A stretch of 64,000 bases of DNA. Source: Bradyrhizobium nitroreducens. GTDB taxonomy: Bacteria > Pseudomonadota > Alphaproteobacteria > Rhizobiales > Xanthobacteraceae. Below are positions 1 to 8,731 of this stretch, in pieces. Position 1 is the first letter of the stretch; each line of letters begins with the position of its first letter. The translations under genes were made by a program, and so were the position numbers. The DNA is taken from the NCBI RefSeq assembly GCF_002776695.1, contig NZ_LFJC01000003.1, positions 1,149,016 through 1,213,015 of the forward strand, read 5' to 3'. The notes beneath the pieces were generated by a model that was not told where the DNA came from, did no database searches, and was given only the letters and a program-made list of their open reading frames with translations.

Positions 1-364
1 AAAATCCTTTGCGCCGATGTGACCCACGTCCACCGCCACCCGGCCCGCGTTCGTGACGATCGCGATACGCCCCTCTTCGTTGGGCCGGGATGCCGCGACA
101 CATACGCGATTTCCGAATTTCGGTAAAGTGGAATATTTTTGGTGCGCCGGATGGACCCACAGCCTGCGTGTTTTGCCCGTCGGGCAACGCAAGGTCTGGT
201 AGCCCGGATGAGCGCAGCGATATCCGGGGGCCCTCACCGCGAGCGGTCCCGGGTATCGCTCCGCTCACCCGGGCTACGGGTCGGTGTTGATTTGCGCAAT
301 CAGCCATCACGTTGGTATGGTTCCTGCAAGCATCTCAGCCTCCATCCCCTGACAGAACGAGACA
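1..364. other. Intergenic region with one palindromic repeat
   Basis: No convincing gene is seen. Short open frames here have no ribosome-binding site and no recognisable protein features. The stretch holds one palindromic repeat (listed separately). The leader just before the argE-like gene contains a weak purine-rich stretch, gagacaatg, at its start codon. Confidence 0.5.
199..278. repeat. Palindromic intergenic repeat (BIME/REP-like)
   Basis: The two ends are inverted copies: GTAGCCCGGATGAGCG on the left and CGCTCACCCGGGCTAC on the right, with further paired ATATCCGGG / CCCGGGTAT blocks inside. Elements of this pattern are scattered between genes in Bradyrhizobium and its relatives. It probably forms a long imperfect hairpin in RNA. 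No protein is encoded. Confidence 0.7.
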
Positions 365-1537
365 ATGCAGAGCTCAAGACCCGACCGGATTCGCAAACTC
401 CTCGCCGACCTCGTCGCCTTCGACACCGTCAGCGACCGCACCAACCTGCCGCTGATTGCCCATATCGAGAGCTACCTCGCCGCGTTCGGCATCAAGGGCG
501 AGCGCTTCGTCGACGTAACAGGGCAAAAGGCCTCGCTGTGGGTCACGATCGGCCCCGAGCACCGGCCGGGCTTCGTGCTGTCGGGCCATACCGACGTCGT
601 GCCCGTCGTCGGCCAGGACTGGAGCCACGACCCGTTCAAGCTGGTCGAGCGCGACGGCAAGCTCTACGGCCGCGGCACCACCGACATGAAGGGCTTCGTT
701 GCGGTGTGCCTCGCCATGGTGCCGGAGATGATGGAGGCCAAGCTCGCAACGCCGATTCACCTGGCGATCTCCTACGACGAGGAGATCGGCTGCGTCGGCG
801 TACGGCCGATGCTCGGCGAGGTCGCCAAGAAGATGGTCAAGCCGCTCGGCGCCTTCATCGGCGAGCCGACCGAGATGAAGGTCATCATCGGCCACAAGGG
901 CAAGCACGGCGTGCGCGCGACCTTTCACGGGCTCGCCCGCCATTCCTCGATTGCGCCCGACGGCGTCAACGCGATCGAATACGCCGCCGAGCTGATCGTC
1001 GAGATCCGCCGCCGCGCCGAGAAGCTTGCGGCCGCGGCCGAACGCAACAGCCTCTACGACGTGCCGCATTCGACGCTGCTGACCAGCATCGTGCATGGCG
1101 GCGCGGCGCTGAACATCGTGCCGGATACCTGCACGGTGGATTTCGAATGCCGCGGCATCGGCATCACCGAGTCGCGCGAGGTGACGGACGCGATCGTCGC
1201 CTGGGCGAAGGCCGAGATCGAGCCCGCGATGAAGGCAAGGCATCAGGAGTGCGGCATCGATTTCGAGGAGATCCTCGACTATCCCGCGCTCGACACCGCC
1301 GCCGATGCCGCGATCGTCACGCTCGCCAAGAGCCTTGCCGGACGCAACGACCACGCCAAGGTCGCCTTCGGCACCGAAGCGAGCCTGTTTGCCAGCATGG
1401 CGGATATCCCATCCGTGGTGATCGGGCCGGGCTCGATCGCGCAGGCGCATACGCCGGACGAGTTCGTGGAGATGGCGGAGCTGGAGAAGTGCGCGGGCTT
1501 CGTGGAGAAGCTGATCGCGCATTGCGCGAAGGGATGA
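365..1537 (+). CDS. argE: Acetylornithine deacetylase (M20 family)
   Basis: This 390-residue M20 metallopeptidase most likely removes the acetyl group from N-acetylornithine in arginine synthesis, in the cytoplasm. The metal-site motifs are in order: SGHTDVV (His) near residue 77, GRGTTDMKG (bridging Asp) near 108, DEEIGC (catalytic Glu and metal Glu) near 139, GEPT near 166, and a late IGPGSIAQAHTPDE (His) near 360. The dimerisation domain sits between residues about 175 and 290. Length fits ArgE. The gene stands alone; a palindromic repeat lies upstream and another starts 11 bases after the stop. A related M20 amidase, such as succinyl-diaminopimelate desuccinylase, is possible, but the GEPT and HTPDE context favours ArgE. 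Confidence 0.88.
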   Translation: MQSSRPDRIRKLLADLVAFDTVSDRTNLPLIAHIESYLAAFGIKGERFVDVTGQKASLWVTIGPEHRPGFVLSGHTDVVPVVGQDWSHDPFKLVERDGKLYGRGTTDMKGFVAVCLAMVPEMMEAKLATPIHLAISYDEEIGCVGVRPMLGEVAKKMVKPLGAFIGEPTEMKVIIGHKGKHGVRATFHGLARHSSIAPDGVNAIEYAAELIVEIRRRAEKLAAAAERNSLYDVPHSTLLTSIVHGGAALNIVPDTCTVDFECRGIGITESREVTDAIVAWAKAEIEPAMKARHQECGIDFEEILDYPALDTAADAAIVTLAKSLAGRNDHAKVAFGTEASLFASMADIPSVVIGPGSIAQAHTPDEFVEMAELEKCAGFVEKLIAHCAKG

Positions 1538-1547
1538 TTGGAGCTTG

Positions 1548-1603
1548 CTGGGTCCCGGCTCTGCGGAGCAGCACTACGTGCTGCACCGCGTCCGGGACGC
1601 GAG
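1548..1603 (+). repeat. Palindromic repeat copy A
   Basis: A 56-bp imperfect palindrome that starts CTGGGTCCCGGCTCTG and ends CGTCCGGGACGCGAG. It matches copy C (2057-2112) almost base for base, and copy B (1639-1694) in inverted orientation. Copies A and B together form a longer inverted repeat just before the GIY-YIG gene. Confidence 0.85.
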
Positions 1604-1638
1604 AGAGATCGTAGAAACAGGCGCCGAAGATCTCAGGT

Positions 1639-1694
1639 CTCGTGTCCCGGACGCAGTGCGGTGCGCAGTACCGCACTGCAGAGCCGGGACCCAG
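1639..1694 (-). repeat. Palindromic repeat copy B (inverted)
   Basis: The inverted relative of copies A and C: it starts CTCGTGTCCCGGACGC and ends GAGCCGGGACCCAG. The inner part differs (GCGGTGCGCAGTACCGC), but the outer arms are conserved. It lies 65 bp before the GIY-YIG start codon. Confidence 0.8.
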
Positions 1695-1759
1695 AATACT
1701 TTGCGGCGGACTCGAAACGTGCAACTTTAGAGCGCAATACTGTCAGCGCTGATTGCACT

Positions 1760-2056
1760 ATGCCCTACTTCGTTTACATCCTTGCGAGCAAACGGAATGG
1801 CACTCTCTACATCGGAGTGACGAACAACCTTGCTCGCCGGATCAGCGAACACAAGGCCAAGCTCATCCCCGGCTTCACACGGCAGTACGATGTCACACTG
1901 CTGGTCTATTTCGAGGCCTTCGAGTCGATCCTCGAGGGGCGCTCACGCGAGCACTCGCTGAAGCGCTGGCGGCGTGCGTGGAAGCTCAAGTTGATCGAGG
2001 AGCTCAATCCGGATTGGCGCGATCTCACCGACGAGCTGAATACGTTGGCGACGTGA
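1760..2056 (+). CDS. GIY-YIG endonuclease domain protein
   Basis: A 98-residue single-domain GIY-YIG nuclease. The first strands read YFVYILAS and LYIGVTNNL, followed by the conserved Arg of NLARRISEH and a later Glu in the FEAFESI segment. Such small stand-alone proteins (YhbQ/UPF0213-like) are common in this group; their DNA target is usually unknown. The ATG at 1760 was chosen because the protein begins directly with the first domain strand; an upstream in-frame extension translates the repeat and looks artificial. The start has only a weak ribosome-binding site. The gene is bracketed by repeat copies A and B upstream and copy C directly after its stop. Confidence 0.85.
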   Translation: MPYFVYILASKRNGTLYIGVTNNLARRISEHKAKLIPGFTRQYDVTLLVYFEAFESILEGRSREHSLKRWRRAWKLKLIEELNPDWRDLTDELNTLAT

Positions 2057-2112
2057 CTGGGTCCCGGCTCTGCGGAGCAGCACTTCGTGCTGCACCGCGT
2101 CCGGGACACGAG
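2057..2112 (+). repeat. Palindromic repeat copy C
   Basis: Starts CTGGGTCCCGGCTCTG and ends CGTCCGGGACACGAG. It begins directly after the GIY-YIG stop codon and is nearly identical to copy A. The differences (for example CACTTCGTG against CACTACGTG) show two old copies rather than a recent duplication. Confidence 0.85.
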
Positions 2113-2180
2113 AGCTGGGCAAGAACGCAAACCCACCAGCAAACCAAAAAGCGCAGCCACCGGCCGCGCCTTCGTCATTC

Positions 2181-3239
2181 CTACACCGCGCCCGCCTTCT
2201 GCGCATAGTCCCATGACGCCTTCGACAGCGGCACGGTGCGCTTGGCTGACTCCAGCGCCTTGGCGTTGGCGGCGGTGCCGTCGCGGACGCGGCCGGCGAT
2301 GCCTTGCGTGATGCCGGCGAGGCGGAACAGATTGTAGGCGAAGTACCAGTTGAGATCGGGCACCGTCATCTTGGTGACGTTGCAATAGATCTGGGCGGCT
2401 TCCTCCAGGCTCGGGATGTTGAGCGCCTTGAGGTCGGCGCCCTCGAGGCCCGGCATGATCCACTGCATCAAGAGATAGGTGAAGTCGGCCATGGGATCGC
2501 CGAGCGTCGACAGCTCCCAGTCCAGCACGGCCTGCACGCGAGGTTCCGTCGCGTGGAAAATCATGTTATCGAGACGATAGTCGCCATGGACGATCGAGAC
2601 GCGCGCCTGCTCCGGCACGGTCTTGGGCAGCCATTCGGCGACCTTCTCGAACTCGGGAATGTGCTGGGTCTCGGACGCCCGATACTGCTTGGTCCAGCGG
2701 TCGATCTGCCGCGCGAAATAATTGCCGGGCTTGCCGAACTCGCCGAGCCCGATCGCAACCGGATCGAACATGTGGAGCTTCGCCAGCGTCTCGATCTTGC
2801 TGGTGAAGATTTTTCGGCGGTCTTCCGGCGCCTGGCTCGGCAGCGTCGGATCCCAGAACACCCGGCCCTCCTCCATCGACATGATGTAGAAGGCCGCGCC
2901 AATCACGCCATCGTCCTGGCACAGCGCATAGGCATGCGCGACCGGAAAGCCCTGCTTGCCAAGGGCCGCGATGACGCGGTATTCGCGGTCGACCGCGTGC
3001 GCCGACGGCAGCAATTTGCCGAACGGCTTTCTGCGCATCACGTAGGAACGCTTCGGCGTGTTGAGGCGATAGGTCGGGTTGGACTGGCCGCCCTTGAATT
3101 GGAGGACGACCAGCGGGCCCTCGAAACCTTCGACGTGATCGCGCATCCACGCCTCGAGGCGCAGTTCGTCGAAACGATGCCGCTCCTCGACCGGCTTGGT
3201 GCCCGAGAACTCCTCGTCTTTCCTGACGCCGTCAGCCAT
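2181..3239 (-). CDS. Phosphotransferase family (APH-like) protein
   Basis: A 352-residue aminoglycoside-phosphotransferase-fold kinase. The catalytic segment HGDYRLDNMIF (Brenner motif with Asp and Asn) and the metal-binding DWELSTLGDPMADF are both intact, and an N-terminal GGQSNPTYRL glycine loop is present. Proteins of this type sit beside acyl-CoA dehydrogenases and are proposed to phosphorylate hydroxyacyl intermediates, as in ACAD10/11-like systems. An acyl-CoA dehydrogenase gene lies just upstream on the same strand, which supports that role rather than antibiotic resistance. The start at 3239 has AGGGAG 5 bases before it. Confidence 0.83.
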   Translation of the reverse strand: MADGVRKDEEFSGTKPVEERHRFDELRLEAWMRDHVEGFEGPLVVLQFKGGQSNPTYRLNTPKRSYVMRRKPFGKLLPSAHAVDREYRVIAALGKQGFPVAHAYALCQDDGVIGAAFYIMSMEEGRVFWDPTLPSQAPEDRRKIFTSKIETLAKLHMFDPVAIGLGEFGKPGNYFARQIDRWTKQYRASETQHIPEFEKVAEWLPKTVPEQARVSIVHGDYRLDNMIFHATEPRVQAVLDWELSTLGDPMADFTYLLMQWIMPGLEGADLKALNIPSLEEAAQIYCNVTKMTVPDLNWYFAYNLFRLAGITQGIAGRVRDGTAANAKALESAKRTVPLSKASWDYAQKAGAV

Positions 3240-3387
3240 GACGCTCCCTCTTCAGTCCTGACCCTTTCAGGCCGAGCATGATCCTAATCGGTAACCGCTG
3301 ACGCACTTGCGTCAAGCGGTCATTCCGAATGGGACCATGCCCCGTCGTTTCTTCAGATCGGGAGCGCCGCCGGGCTCTCCCTCTCAC

Positions 3388-4623
3388 TTAGTGATTGGGA
3401 GAGTTTGCATACTTCCGAACCTCAAGTCTGGCAATGGCGCGATTGTGCACCTCGTCCGGACCGTCGGCGAGACGGAGCGTGCGGATGTGGGCGTAGTCCT
3501 TGGCAAGGCCGGCCTCGTCCGAGACACCGGCGCCGCCGAAGGCCTGGATCGCCTCGTCGATGATCTTCAGCGCCATGTTGGGCGCCGCGACCTTGATCAT
3601 GGCGATCTCGGCCTGCGCGGTCTTGTTGCCGACCTTGTCCATCATGTCGGCCGCCTTGAGGCAGAGCAGGCGCGTCATCTCGATATTGGTGCGGGCCTCA
3701 CCGATGCGCTGCTCCCACACCGAATGCTCGACGATCTTCTTGCCGAAGGCGGTGCGCGAGGACAGGCGCTTCACCATCTTCTCCAGCGCCTCCTCGGCCT
3801 TGCCGATGGTGCGCATGCAGTGATGGATGCGGCCGGGGCCGAGGCGGCCCTGCGCGATCTCGAAGCCGCGGCCTTCGCCGAGCAGGATGTTCTCCTTCGG
3901 CACCCGCACATTGTCGAGCAGCACCTGGGCGTGGCCGTGCGGCGCGTCGTCGAAGCCGAACACCGGCAGCATCTTCTCGACCTTGATGCCGGGTGTGTCG
4001 AGCGGAACCAGGATTTGCGACTGCTGCTGATGCTTGGCCGCCTTGAAATCGGTCTTGCCCATCAGGATCGCGATCTTGCAGCGGGGATCGCCGACGCCCG
4101 ACGACCACCATTTGCGGCCGTTGATGACGTAATGATCGCCGTCGCGCTCGATGCGGGTCTCGATGTTGGTGGCATCGGAGGACGCCACGGCCGGTTCCGT
4201 CATCAGGAAGGCCGAGCGGATCTCGCCGTCCATCAACGGACGCAGCCATTTGCGCTTCTGCTCCTTGGTGCCATAGCGCATGAACACTTCCATGTTGCCG
4301 GTATCGGGCGCGGAACAGTTGAACACTTCCGAGGCCCAGGAGATGCGGCCCATCTCTTCCGACAGCAGCGCGTATTCGAGATTGGTCAGTCCCGCGCCGC
4401 GGAATTCATCATCCTCATGCTCATTCGGCGGCATGAACATGTTCCAGAGGCCCTCGGCCTTCGCCTTCTTCTTGAGGTCCTCCAGGACCGGGATCACCTT
4501 CCAGCGCTCGCCGCTGTGATCCTGCTGGTCATAGATCGGCACTGCCGGGCGCACGTGCTTGGCCATGAAGGACCGCACGCGGTCGAGCCATTCCTTCTGC
4601 TTGGGGGACAGATCGAAATCCAT
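3388..4623 (-). CDS. Acyl-CoA dehydrogenase
   Basis: A 411-residue flavin acyl-CoA dehydrogenase that would introduce a C2-C3 double bond into an acyl-CoA and pass electrons to ETF. The N-terminal helical domain begins [12 protein letters not shown]. The middle domain has [15 protein letters not shown], typical of the flavin/substrate region, and the C-terminal part has [11 protein letters not shown]. It resembles the ACAD10/11-like group usually paired with an APH-like kinase, which is the next gene. The ATG at 4623 was preferred because a GAGGAG box precedes it. It is divergent from a TetR regulator across a palindromic promoter region, so its expression is probably controlled from there. 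Confidence 0.87.
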   Translation of the reverse strand: MDFDLSPKQKEWLDRVRSFMAKHVRPAVPIYDQQDHSGERWKVIPVLEDLKKKAKAEGLWNMFMPPNEHEDDEFRGAGLTNLEYALLSEEMGRISWASEVFNCSAPDTGNMEVFMRYGTKEQKRKWLRPLMDGEIRSAFLMTEPAVASSDATNIETRIERDGDHYVINGRKWWSSGVGDPRCKIAILMGKTDFKAAKHQQQSQILVPLDTPGIKVEKMLPVFGFDDAPHGHAQVLLDNVRVPKENILLGEGRGFEIAQGRLGPGRIHHCMRTIGKAEEALEKMVKRLSSRTAFGKKIVEHSVWEQRIGEARTNIEMTRLLCLKAADMMDKVGNKTAQAEIAMIKVAAPNMALKIIDEAIQAFGGAGVSDEAGLAKDYAHIRTLRLADGPDEVHNRAIARLEVRKYANSPNH

Positions 4624-4764
4624 GGGACGCTCCTCGTTTCTCTCTCGCTGGTCGTTTTGCGCCGGACTGTCCTCCCGCATGACGCGGCCCGCAAGCGCCA
4701 ACACGCGCGCTTTGCGAGGCCGCCCGAGCCGGCCCGCGAGTTGCGAACGAGTCTCGATTGCGGA

Positions 4765-4811
4765 TTGACATTCTCCGGCCTTCAAACGATAGTTTCATAC
4801 AAGTGTTTGAA
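4765..4811 (+). promoter_or_regulatory. Promoter with palindromic operator, TetR/acyl-CoA locus
   Basis: A TTGACA box (4765-4770) and a GATAGT box (4788-4793) are 17 bp apart and point towards the TetR gene. They overlap an inverted repeat, TTCAAAC (4781-4787) and GTTTGAA (4805-4811). The likely reading is an autoregulated TetR operator that also controls the divergent acyl-CoA dehydrogenase gene. That is inference; only the boxes and the repeat are seen. Confidence 0.6.
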
Positions 4812-4838
4812 TTGCAACTCCCCTCCACGGGCGCTCTC

Positions 4839-5501
4839 ATGGCCAGCGATCATACGAGGTCTGCCATTCTCGCCGCCGCCGAACGGCTCTATGCCGATCG
4901 CGGCTTCGGCGACGTGACACTGCGCGACATCGTCGCGGAGGCGGGCGTCAACCTTGCCGCGGTGAACTATCATTTTGGCTCGAAGGACGAGCTGATCGCT
5001 GAATTATTTGTCACGCGCTCGGTTCAGACCAACCGCGAGCGCCTGCGCGAACTGAAGGCGGCGGAAGAAGATGGTGGCGGTCGCGCGCCGATCGAGGTGA
5101 TCCTGCGCGCGCTGGTCGGGCCGACGCTGCGCGGCTGCCTCGGCCCCGAGAACCAGCGTTCGACCGCGGCGCGCTTCATGATCCGCGCCTCGATCGAATC
5201 CGTGCCCCCGATCCGCCGCATCAAGAACCGCGAGATCGACCATTTGCGGAAATTCGCCGGCGCCATGCGCCGCGCCCTGCCCGAACGCAGCGAGGTCGAT
5301 ATCTATTGGGGCCTGAACTTCGCGCTCGCGATGGCGCACCACACCATCCGCGAGAGCGAGCGGCTGACGAAACTGTCGGAAGGCAAATGCGACCTCGACG
5401 ACGTCGAGGACGTCGTCGCGCGCGTCGTCAGCGTCGCGACGATGGCGCTGACGGCGGGACGGGCCGAGACGAAGGCGCCGCCGCGGGTCGCAGCGCGCTA
5501 G
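4839..5501 (+). CDS. TetR family transcriptional regulator
   Basis: A 220-residue TetR repressor. The N-terminal DNA-binding domain includes ILAAAERLYADRGF and the recognition region VNLAAVNYHFGSKDEL. The C-terminal ligand domain has the FMIRASIE segment seen in regulators of fatty acid or acyl-CoA genes. The ATG at 4839 matches the usual start before the first helix. It is divergent from the acyl-CoA dehydrogenase with an inverted repeat between them, so it likely represses that operon and itself and is released by an acyl-CoA. The ligand is not known. Confidence 0.85.
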   Translation: MASDHTRSAILAAAERLYADRGFGDVTLRDIVAEAGVNLAAVNYHFGSKDELIAELFVTRSVQTNRERLRELKAAEEDGGGRAPIEVILRALVGPTLRGCLGPENQRSTAARFMIRASIESVPPIRRIKNREIDHLRKFAGAMRRALPERSEVDIYWGLNFALAMAHHTIRESERLTKLSEGKCDLDDVEDVVARVVSVATMALTAGRAETKAPPRVAAR

Positions 5502-5505
5502 TCCC

Positions 5506-5898
5506 TCACGTCATCGCGATGCAGTCGATCTCGACGTCGAAGGGGCCGAACCATTCCAGCGTGCAGACGAAGATCCGCGCCGGCGGATCTTGCGGGAAGT
5601 AGCGGGCATAGACCGTGTTGAACGCGGCGAAATGCTTGGTCGAGGTGCAGTAGACATTGCACTTCATGACGTTGTCGAGCGAAGCGCCGGCCGCCTCGAG
5701 GCACAGCTTCATCTGCTGCATGACGATCTCGCTCTGCCGTTCGATCGGCATGTCCTTGAGCTCACCCGTCTCGGGGTCGAAGGGCGGCAGCCCGGCGACG
5801 AAGATCATGTTGCCGGCGCGCGTCACCGGCGAGGTCGGCGCCTTCCAGCGGTCGAGGAACGTCGAGATCGGTTCGACGCGGAGCGCTTCGCGTTTCAT
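5506..5898 (-). CDS. RidA family protein
   Basis: A 130-residue RidA/YjgF/UK114 protein, a family that hydrolyses reactive enamine/imine intermediates or acts as a related deaminase. Visible family segments are NMIFVAGLPPFDP near the N-terminus, the MKLCLEAAGASLDNVMKCNVY helix-strand pair, and FNTVYARYFP. The Arg of PPARIF is in the position of the catalytic Arg that binds carboxylates. The ATG at 5898 gives the normal length. It converges with the TetR gene, the two stops being only a few bases apart. Confidence 0.85.
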   Translation of the reverse strand: MKREALRVEPISTFLDRWKAPTSPVTRAGNMIFVAGLPPFDPETGELKDMPIERQSEIVMQQMKLCLEAAGASLDNVMKCNVYCTSTKHFAAFNTVYARYFPQDPPARIFVCTLEWFGPFDVEIDCIAMT

Positions 5899-6102
5899 GG
5901 CGGCCACCTTCGGTTCGAGCGAGACTGAGGCCTGACTACACCATCTCGCAGCCAGCATGCTTCGCTTCTGACCGAAATGTGGGTGGCGGGTCAGGCCTGC
6001 TCTCGAACTGGGTGTGGGCCCGATCGATGCAATCCCTTGGCTGCCCCGCTGATTGCGGTAGAATGACCTCTTTCAAAGTCGATTTGCCAAAGACCCCGAC
6101 CA

Positions 6103-7317
6103 ATGACTAACCCTGAACCAAACTCGCGACGCGCTCCACTTCAGATTGCGCTCTTGGTCATATTCTTTTTGCTAGGGGCAGCGATTGGACCGGCCTTGTT
6201 CTTCCTGATCTTCAAGATGGAAGATGTCGGGGGATCGCTAATCGCATTTGGTATTGGAGCCATTGCGGCAGCTTCGGCCACCCTTACACTTTGCTCAATT
6301 CTGGCATTTCTCGTTGTGCCACGATGGATCGGGAACGTACGGGGCACAGTAGAAAGTATAGCCGCGGCTATTACGGCTGCTGGACGCGCACATGTGGCGG
6401 GAAAGTCTGATGTCGCCGCCACCGAAATGGGGCGCGCCACAATAGAAGCCGCCGCGTGGTATGCGAACGTACGCACACGCCACTTCGTAAGCCAATCGGC
6501 AATAGCCCTGGTGGTAGCGTTTGGAGGAATAGTGGGCTCCGCACTGCTTATAACCCAAAACAGCCTGTTGAAAGATCAAAACCTAAAGTTGGATTATCAG
6601 ACTAAACTCTTGAATCAGCAAAACGTAACGGCTGAAGCACAACGAAGAGCCGCATTGACAGCGGAGCTTTTCGACGTGCTCAAGGATGTCGCTCGCGAAG
6701 TTCAAAGCACTCAGAACGGAGTACTTACAGAAGGACTCATAAACCGGATCCTTGTTCTGTCACGTGCAGCACAACCATATTACTATGTGCGCTACAGCAA
6801 CCCAAAAGATGGTGAGCAAACGCGTGCCGAAATCATCAAACTGCCGCTGAGCCCTGAACGCGGCCAATTGCTTCTCGGCTTGCTCGCCAATCGCGTGACA
6901 CTAAAGCCCCTTGCAGACGCAGGTGTAGTCTTTGAGTACGCGGACCTAAGGGAGACGAGTCTGAGCTCGGCAGACTTGACGGGTGTTTCCTTGTCTTTTG
7001 CGGACTTTAGCTATGCTCACCTAATACGGATTAAGTTCGAGAGAGCATCGCTATTCAATGCGATATTCCGCGGGGCCGAAGTATACAATTGCAGCTTCGG
7101 CGGTCACATTCCCTCGGGCTCAATCGATTTCAGAGACGCCAGACTCTTGCGATCAAAATTTGCCAAGAGCATGCCCAAGGCGCTGCTCGACGGAGCTTAC
7201 ATTGGCAAGCTAACGCCGCAGGGCACGACCGACGAGCCCGACGGCATTGATTTCAGCGGCTATGAGCGCCAAAATGAGGGGCTTTGGGTTCGCCTGAGAA
7301 AGAAAACGGATAACTGA
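6103..7317 (+). CDS. Membrane protein with pentapeptide repeats
   Basis: A 404-residue protein of unknown function. Two hydrophobic helices lie near the N-terminus (about residues 13-36 and 45-70) and a third at about 128-150. A charged, Gln-rich linker follows, and a C-terminal pentapeptide-repeat stretch (about 285-345) shows the A(D/N)LXX rhythm, for example ADLRETSLSSADLTG. Such repeats fold as a right-handed beta helix. The base composition is clearly more AT-rich than its neighbours and codon choice differs, which suggests horizontal gain. It stands alone and is followed by a strong hairpin. Possible roles include a phage-exclusion or membrane-stress protein; the sequence does not decide. 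Confidence 0.65.
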   Translation: MTNPEPNSRRAPLQIALLVIFFLLGAAIGPALFFLIFKMEDVGGSLIAFGIGAIAAASATLTLCSILAFLVVPRWIGNVRGTVESIAAAITAAGRAHVAGKSDVAATEMGRATIEAAAWYANVRTRHFVSQSAIALVVAFGGIVGSALLITQNSLLKDQNLKLDYQTKLLNQQNVTAEAQRRAALTAELFDVLKDVAREVQSTQNGVLTEGLINRILVLSRAAQPYYYVRYSNPKDGEQTRAEIIKLPLSPERGQLLLGLLANRVTLKPLADAGVVFEYADLRETSLSSADLTGVSLSFADFSYAHLIRIKFERASLFNAIFRGAEVYNCSFGGHIPSGSIDFRDARLLRSKFAKSMPKALLDGAYIGKLTPQGTTDEPDGIDFSGYERQNEGLWVRLRKKTDN

Positions 7318-7336
7318 AGCTTAGAATGGTTATTTG

Positions 7337-7358
7337 GCGGCGGAAACAATTCCGCCGC
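7337..7358. terminator. Probable bidirectional terminator hairpin
   Basis: A perfect 9-bp stem, GCGGCGGAA and TTCCGCCGC, with a 4-base loop lies between the convergent ends of the pentapeptide gene (+) and the small gene at 7401 (-). There is no good U-run on the plus strand; on the minus strand a weak AT-rich tail follows. It may serve both genes. Confidence 0.55.
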
Positions 7359-7400
7359 TGGCTTAAGCTGCGTTACGCCAAATTCCCTTGAATCTGCGGC

Positions 7401-7616
7401 TCACGCCCGCTGCGGCATCTCCTCGGCCTCTTCCTTGGCGAGCAGCAGCAGCATCTCGATGCCCATCTCGCCTTCCTGTGGCGAGCGAATGAACTTTATT
7501 TCGTCGGCACTCTGCCGCAGCGCGGCAACGATGGCGACGGCCTGATTGGCGGTAGCCGCCTCGGTCGCCAGAACGGACTTCTGGTTCTTGGCCTGGAACC
7601 CGATCGTGTAGGACAT
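7401..7616 (-). CDS. Small conserved-looking hypothetical protein
   Basis: A 71-residue protein that begins MSYTIGFQAKNQK and ends with an acidic helix (LLLLAKEEAEEMPQRA). It has no signal peptide, membrane helix or catalytic motif. The layout (short beta N-terminus, then Ala-rich helix) resembles the 71-residue protein at 17886-18101, and both could be small DUF-type stress or modulation proteins. A GGGAGGG ribosome site precedes the ATG. Not recognised. Confidence 0.6.
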   Translation of the reverse strand: MSYTIGFQAKNQKSVLATEAATANQAVAIVAALRQSADEIKFIRSPQEGEMGIEMLLLLAKEEAEEMPQRA

Positions 7617-7722
7617 TCACTTCCCTCCCCGAACTCAAGTGGAGAGATCGAATCAGAGTCGGAGGCGAAGCGGAAGCCTGTGCGACTACGGACCGGGATT
7701 ATCTGGGGATGGCGCGCAAGCC

Positions 7723-8601
7723 TCAGGCCAGCCCCAGCATCGCCCGCGCATCTTCCGCGCTCGCAACGCTCGCGCCGAGGCTCTTCAGGATGCCCGCGGC
7801 GTGCGCGACCAGTTCGGCATTGGTCTTCGCCAGCACGCCCTTGGACATATAGAGATTGTCCTCCATGCCGACGCGGACGTGGCCGCCGAGCAGAAAGGCC
7901 TGCGCGACCATCGGGAATTCGGCGCGACCGATGCCGAAGCCGGACCAGATCGCGCCCGGCGGCAACAGGCTGCGGGCGTAGAACATCGTCTCCGGCGTCG
8001 CCGAGAAGCCGTACTTGACCCCGAGCACCAGCGAGAACAGGCCCGGCCCCTTCAGCGTGCCGTCGGTAAACAGGTCGCGCGCGAGATGACAGTCGCCGCT
8101 GTCGAACAGCTCGATCTCCGGCAGCACGCCGGCCGCCTTCATCCGCTCGGCCATGATGCGGACGTTGCGCGGCGTGTTGATCACGACCTCGCCGCCGGAG
8201 TTCATGGTGTTGAGATCGAGCGTGCAGATGTCGGGCTTGAGCAGCTCGATGTGCGCGACGCGCTTCTCGGGCTGGAGCAGCGTGGTGCCGGGACCGGCGA
8301 CGCGCGGATCCTCGATCGACGGGACGAAACGGCCGCCAGGGCCGGTGGTGAGGTTGATGACGAGGCTCTTGTTGCGGGCGCGGATGCGGTCCACGACGTC
8401 GCGGTAGAGGTCGATCTCCATCGAGGGGCGGCCGGTCTTGGGATCGCGCACATGGATGTGGGCGATGGCGGCGCCCGCTTCGGCCGCCTCCAGCGCGGAA
8501 GTGGCGATCTGCTCGGGCGTGATCGGCAGATACGGCGACTGCTCGGGTTTCGTGAGATTGCCGGTGATGGCGCAGGTGATGATGGTTTTGCCTGATGTCA
8601 T
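7723..8601 (-). CDS. BKACE family beta-keto acid cleavage enzyme
   Basis: A 292-residue TIM-barrel enzyme of the BKACE (3-keto-5-aminohexanoate cleavage, DUF849) family. It would condense a beta-keto acid with acetyl-CoA to give acetoacetate and a new CoA ester. The zinc ligands are visible in [11 protein letters not shown] near residue 46, with further family segments [23 protein letters not shown] [10 protein letters not shown], and [11 protein letters not shown] near the C-terminus. The start at 8601 ([14 protein letters not shown]) is the standard one. The substrate specificity cannot be read. It stands next to, but probably not in an operon with, the LytTR regulator. Confidence 0.87.
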   Translation of the reverse strand: MTSGKTIITCAITGNLTKPEQSPYLPITPEQIATSALEAAEAGAAIAHIHVRDPKTGRPSMEIDLYRDVVDRIRARNKSLVINLTTGPGGRFVPSIEDPRVAGPGTTLLQPEKRVAHIELLKPDICTLDLNTMNSGGEVVINTPRNVRIMAERMKAAGVLPEIELFDSGDCHLARDLFTDGTLKGPGLFSLVLGVKYGFSATPETMFYARSLLPPGAIWSGFGIGRAEFPMVAQAFLLGGHVRVGMEDNLYMSKGVLAKTNAELVAHAAGILKSLGASVASAEDARAMLGLA

Positions 8602-8731
8602 GACTGCCGCCTTCTGATCGCTTGCTCTCGGGTGCCGCCGCCGGCGCGGGATATCGCCACTCTCAGCCAATTGCTCACCATGGGCAAGCACCCTCGGCCA
8701 TCGCGCCTCGCCCTGCCGCCGGTCAGGCGGA

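Noticed and set aside
374..1522. Long minus-strand frame opposite argE
   Set aside because: It covers the M20 gene completely; the GC-rich codon bias opens antisense frames. Its protein has no recognisable motif and the sense protein is clearly real.
2304..4917. Long plus-strand frames opposite the kinase and acyl-CoA dehydrogenase genes
   Set aside because: Antisense shadows; the minus-strand proteins carry full family motifs.
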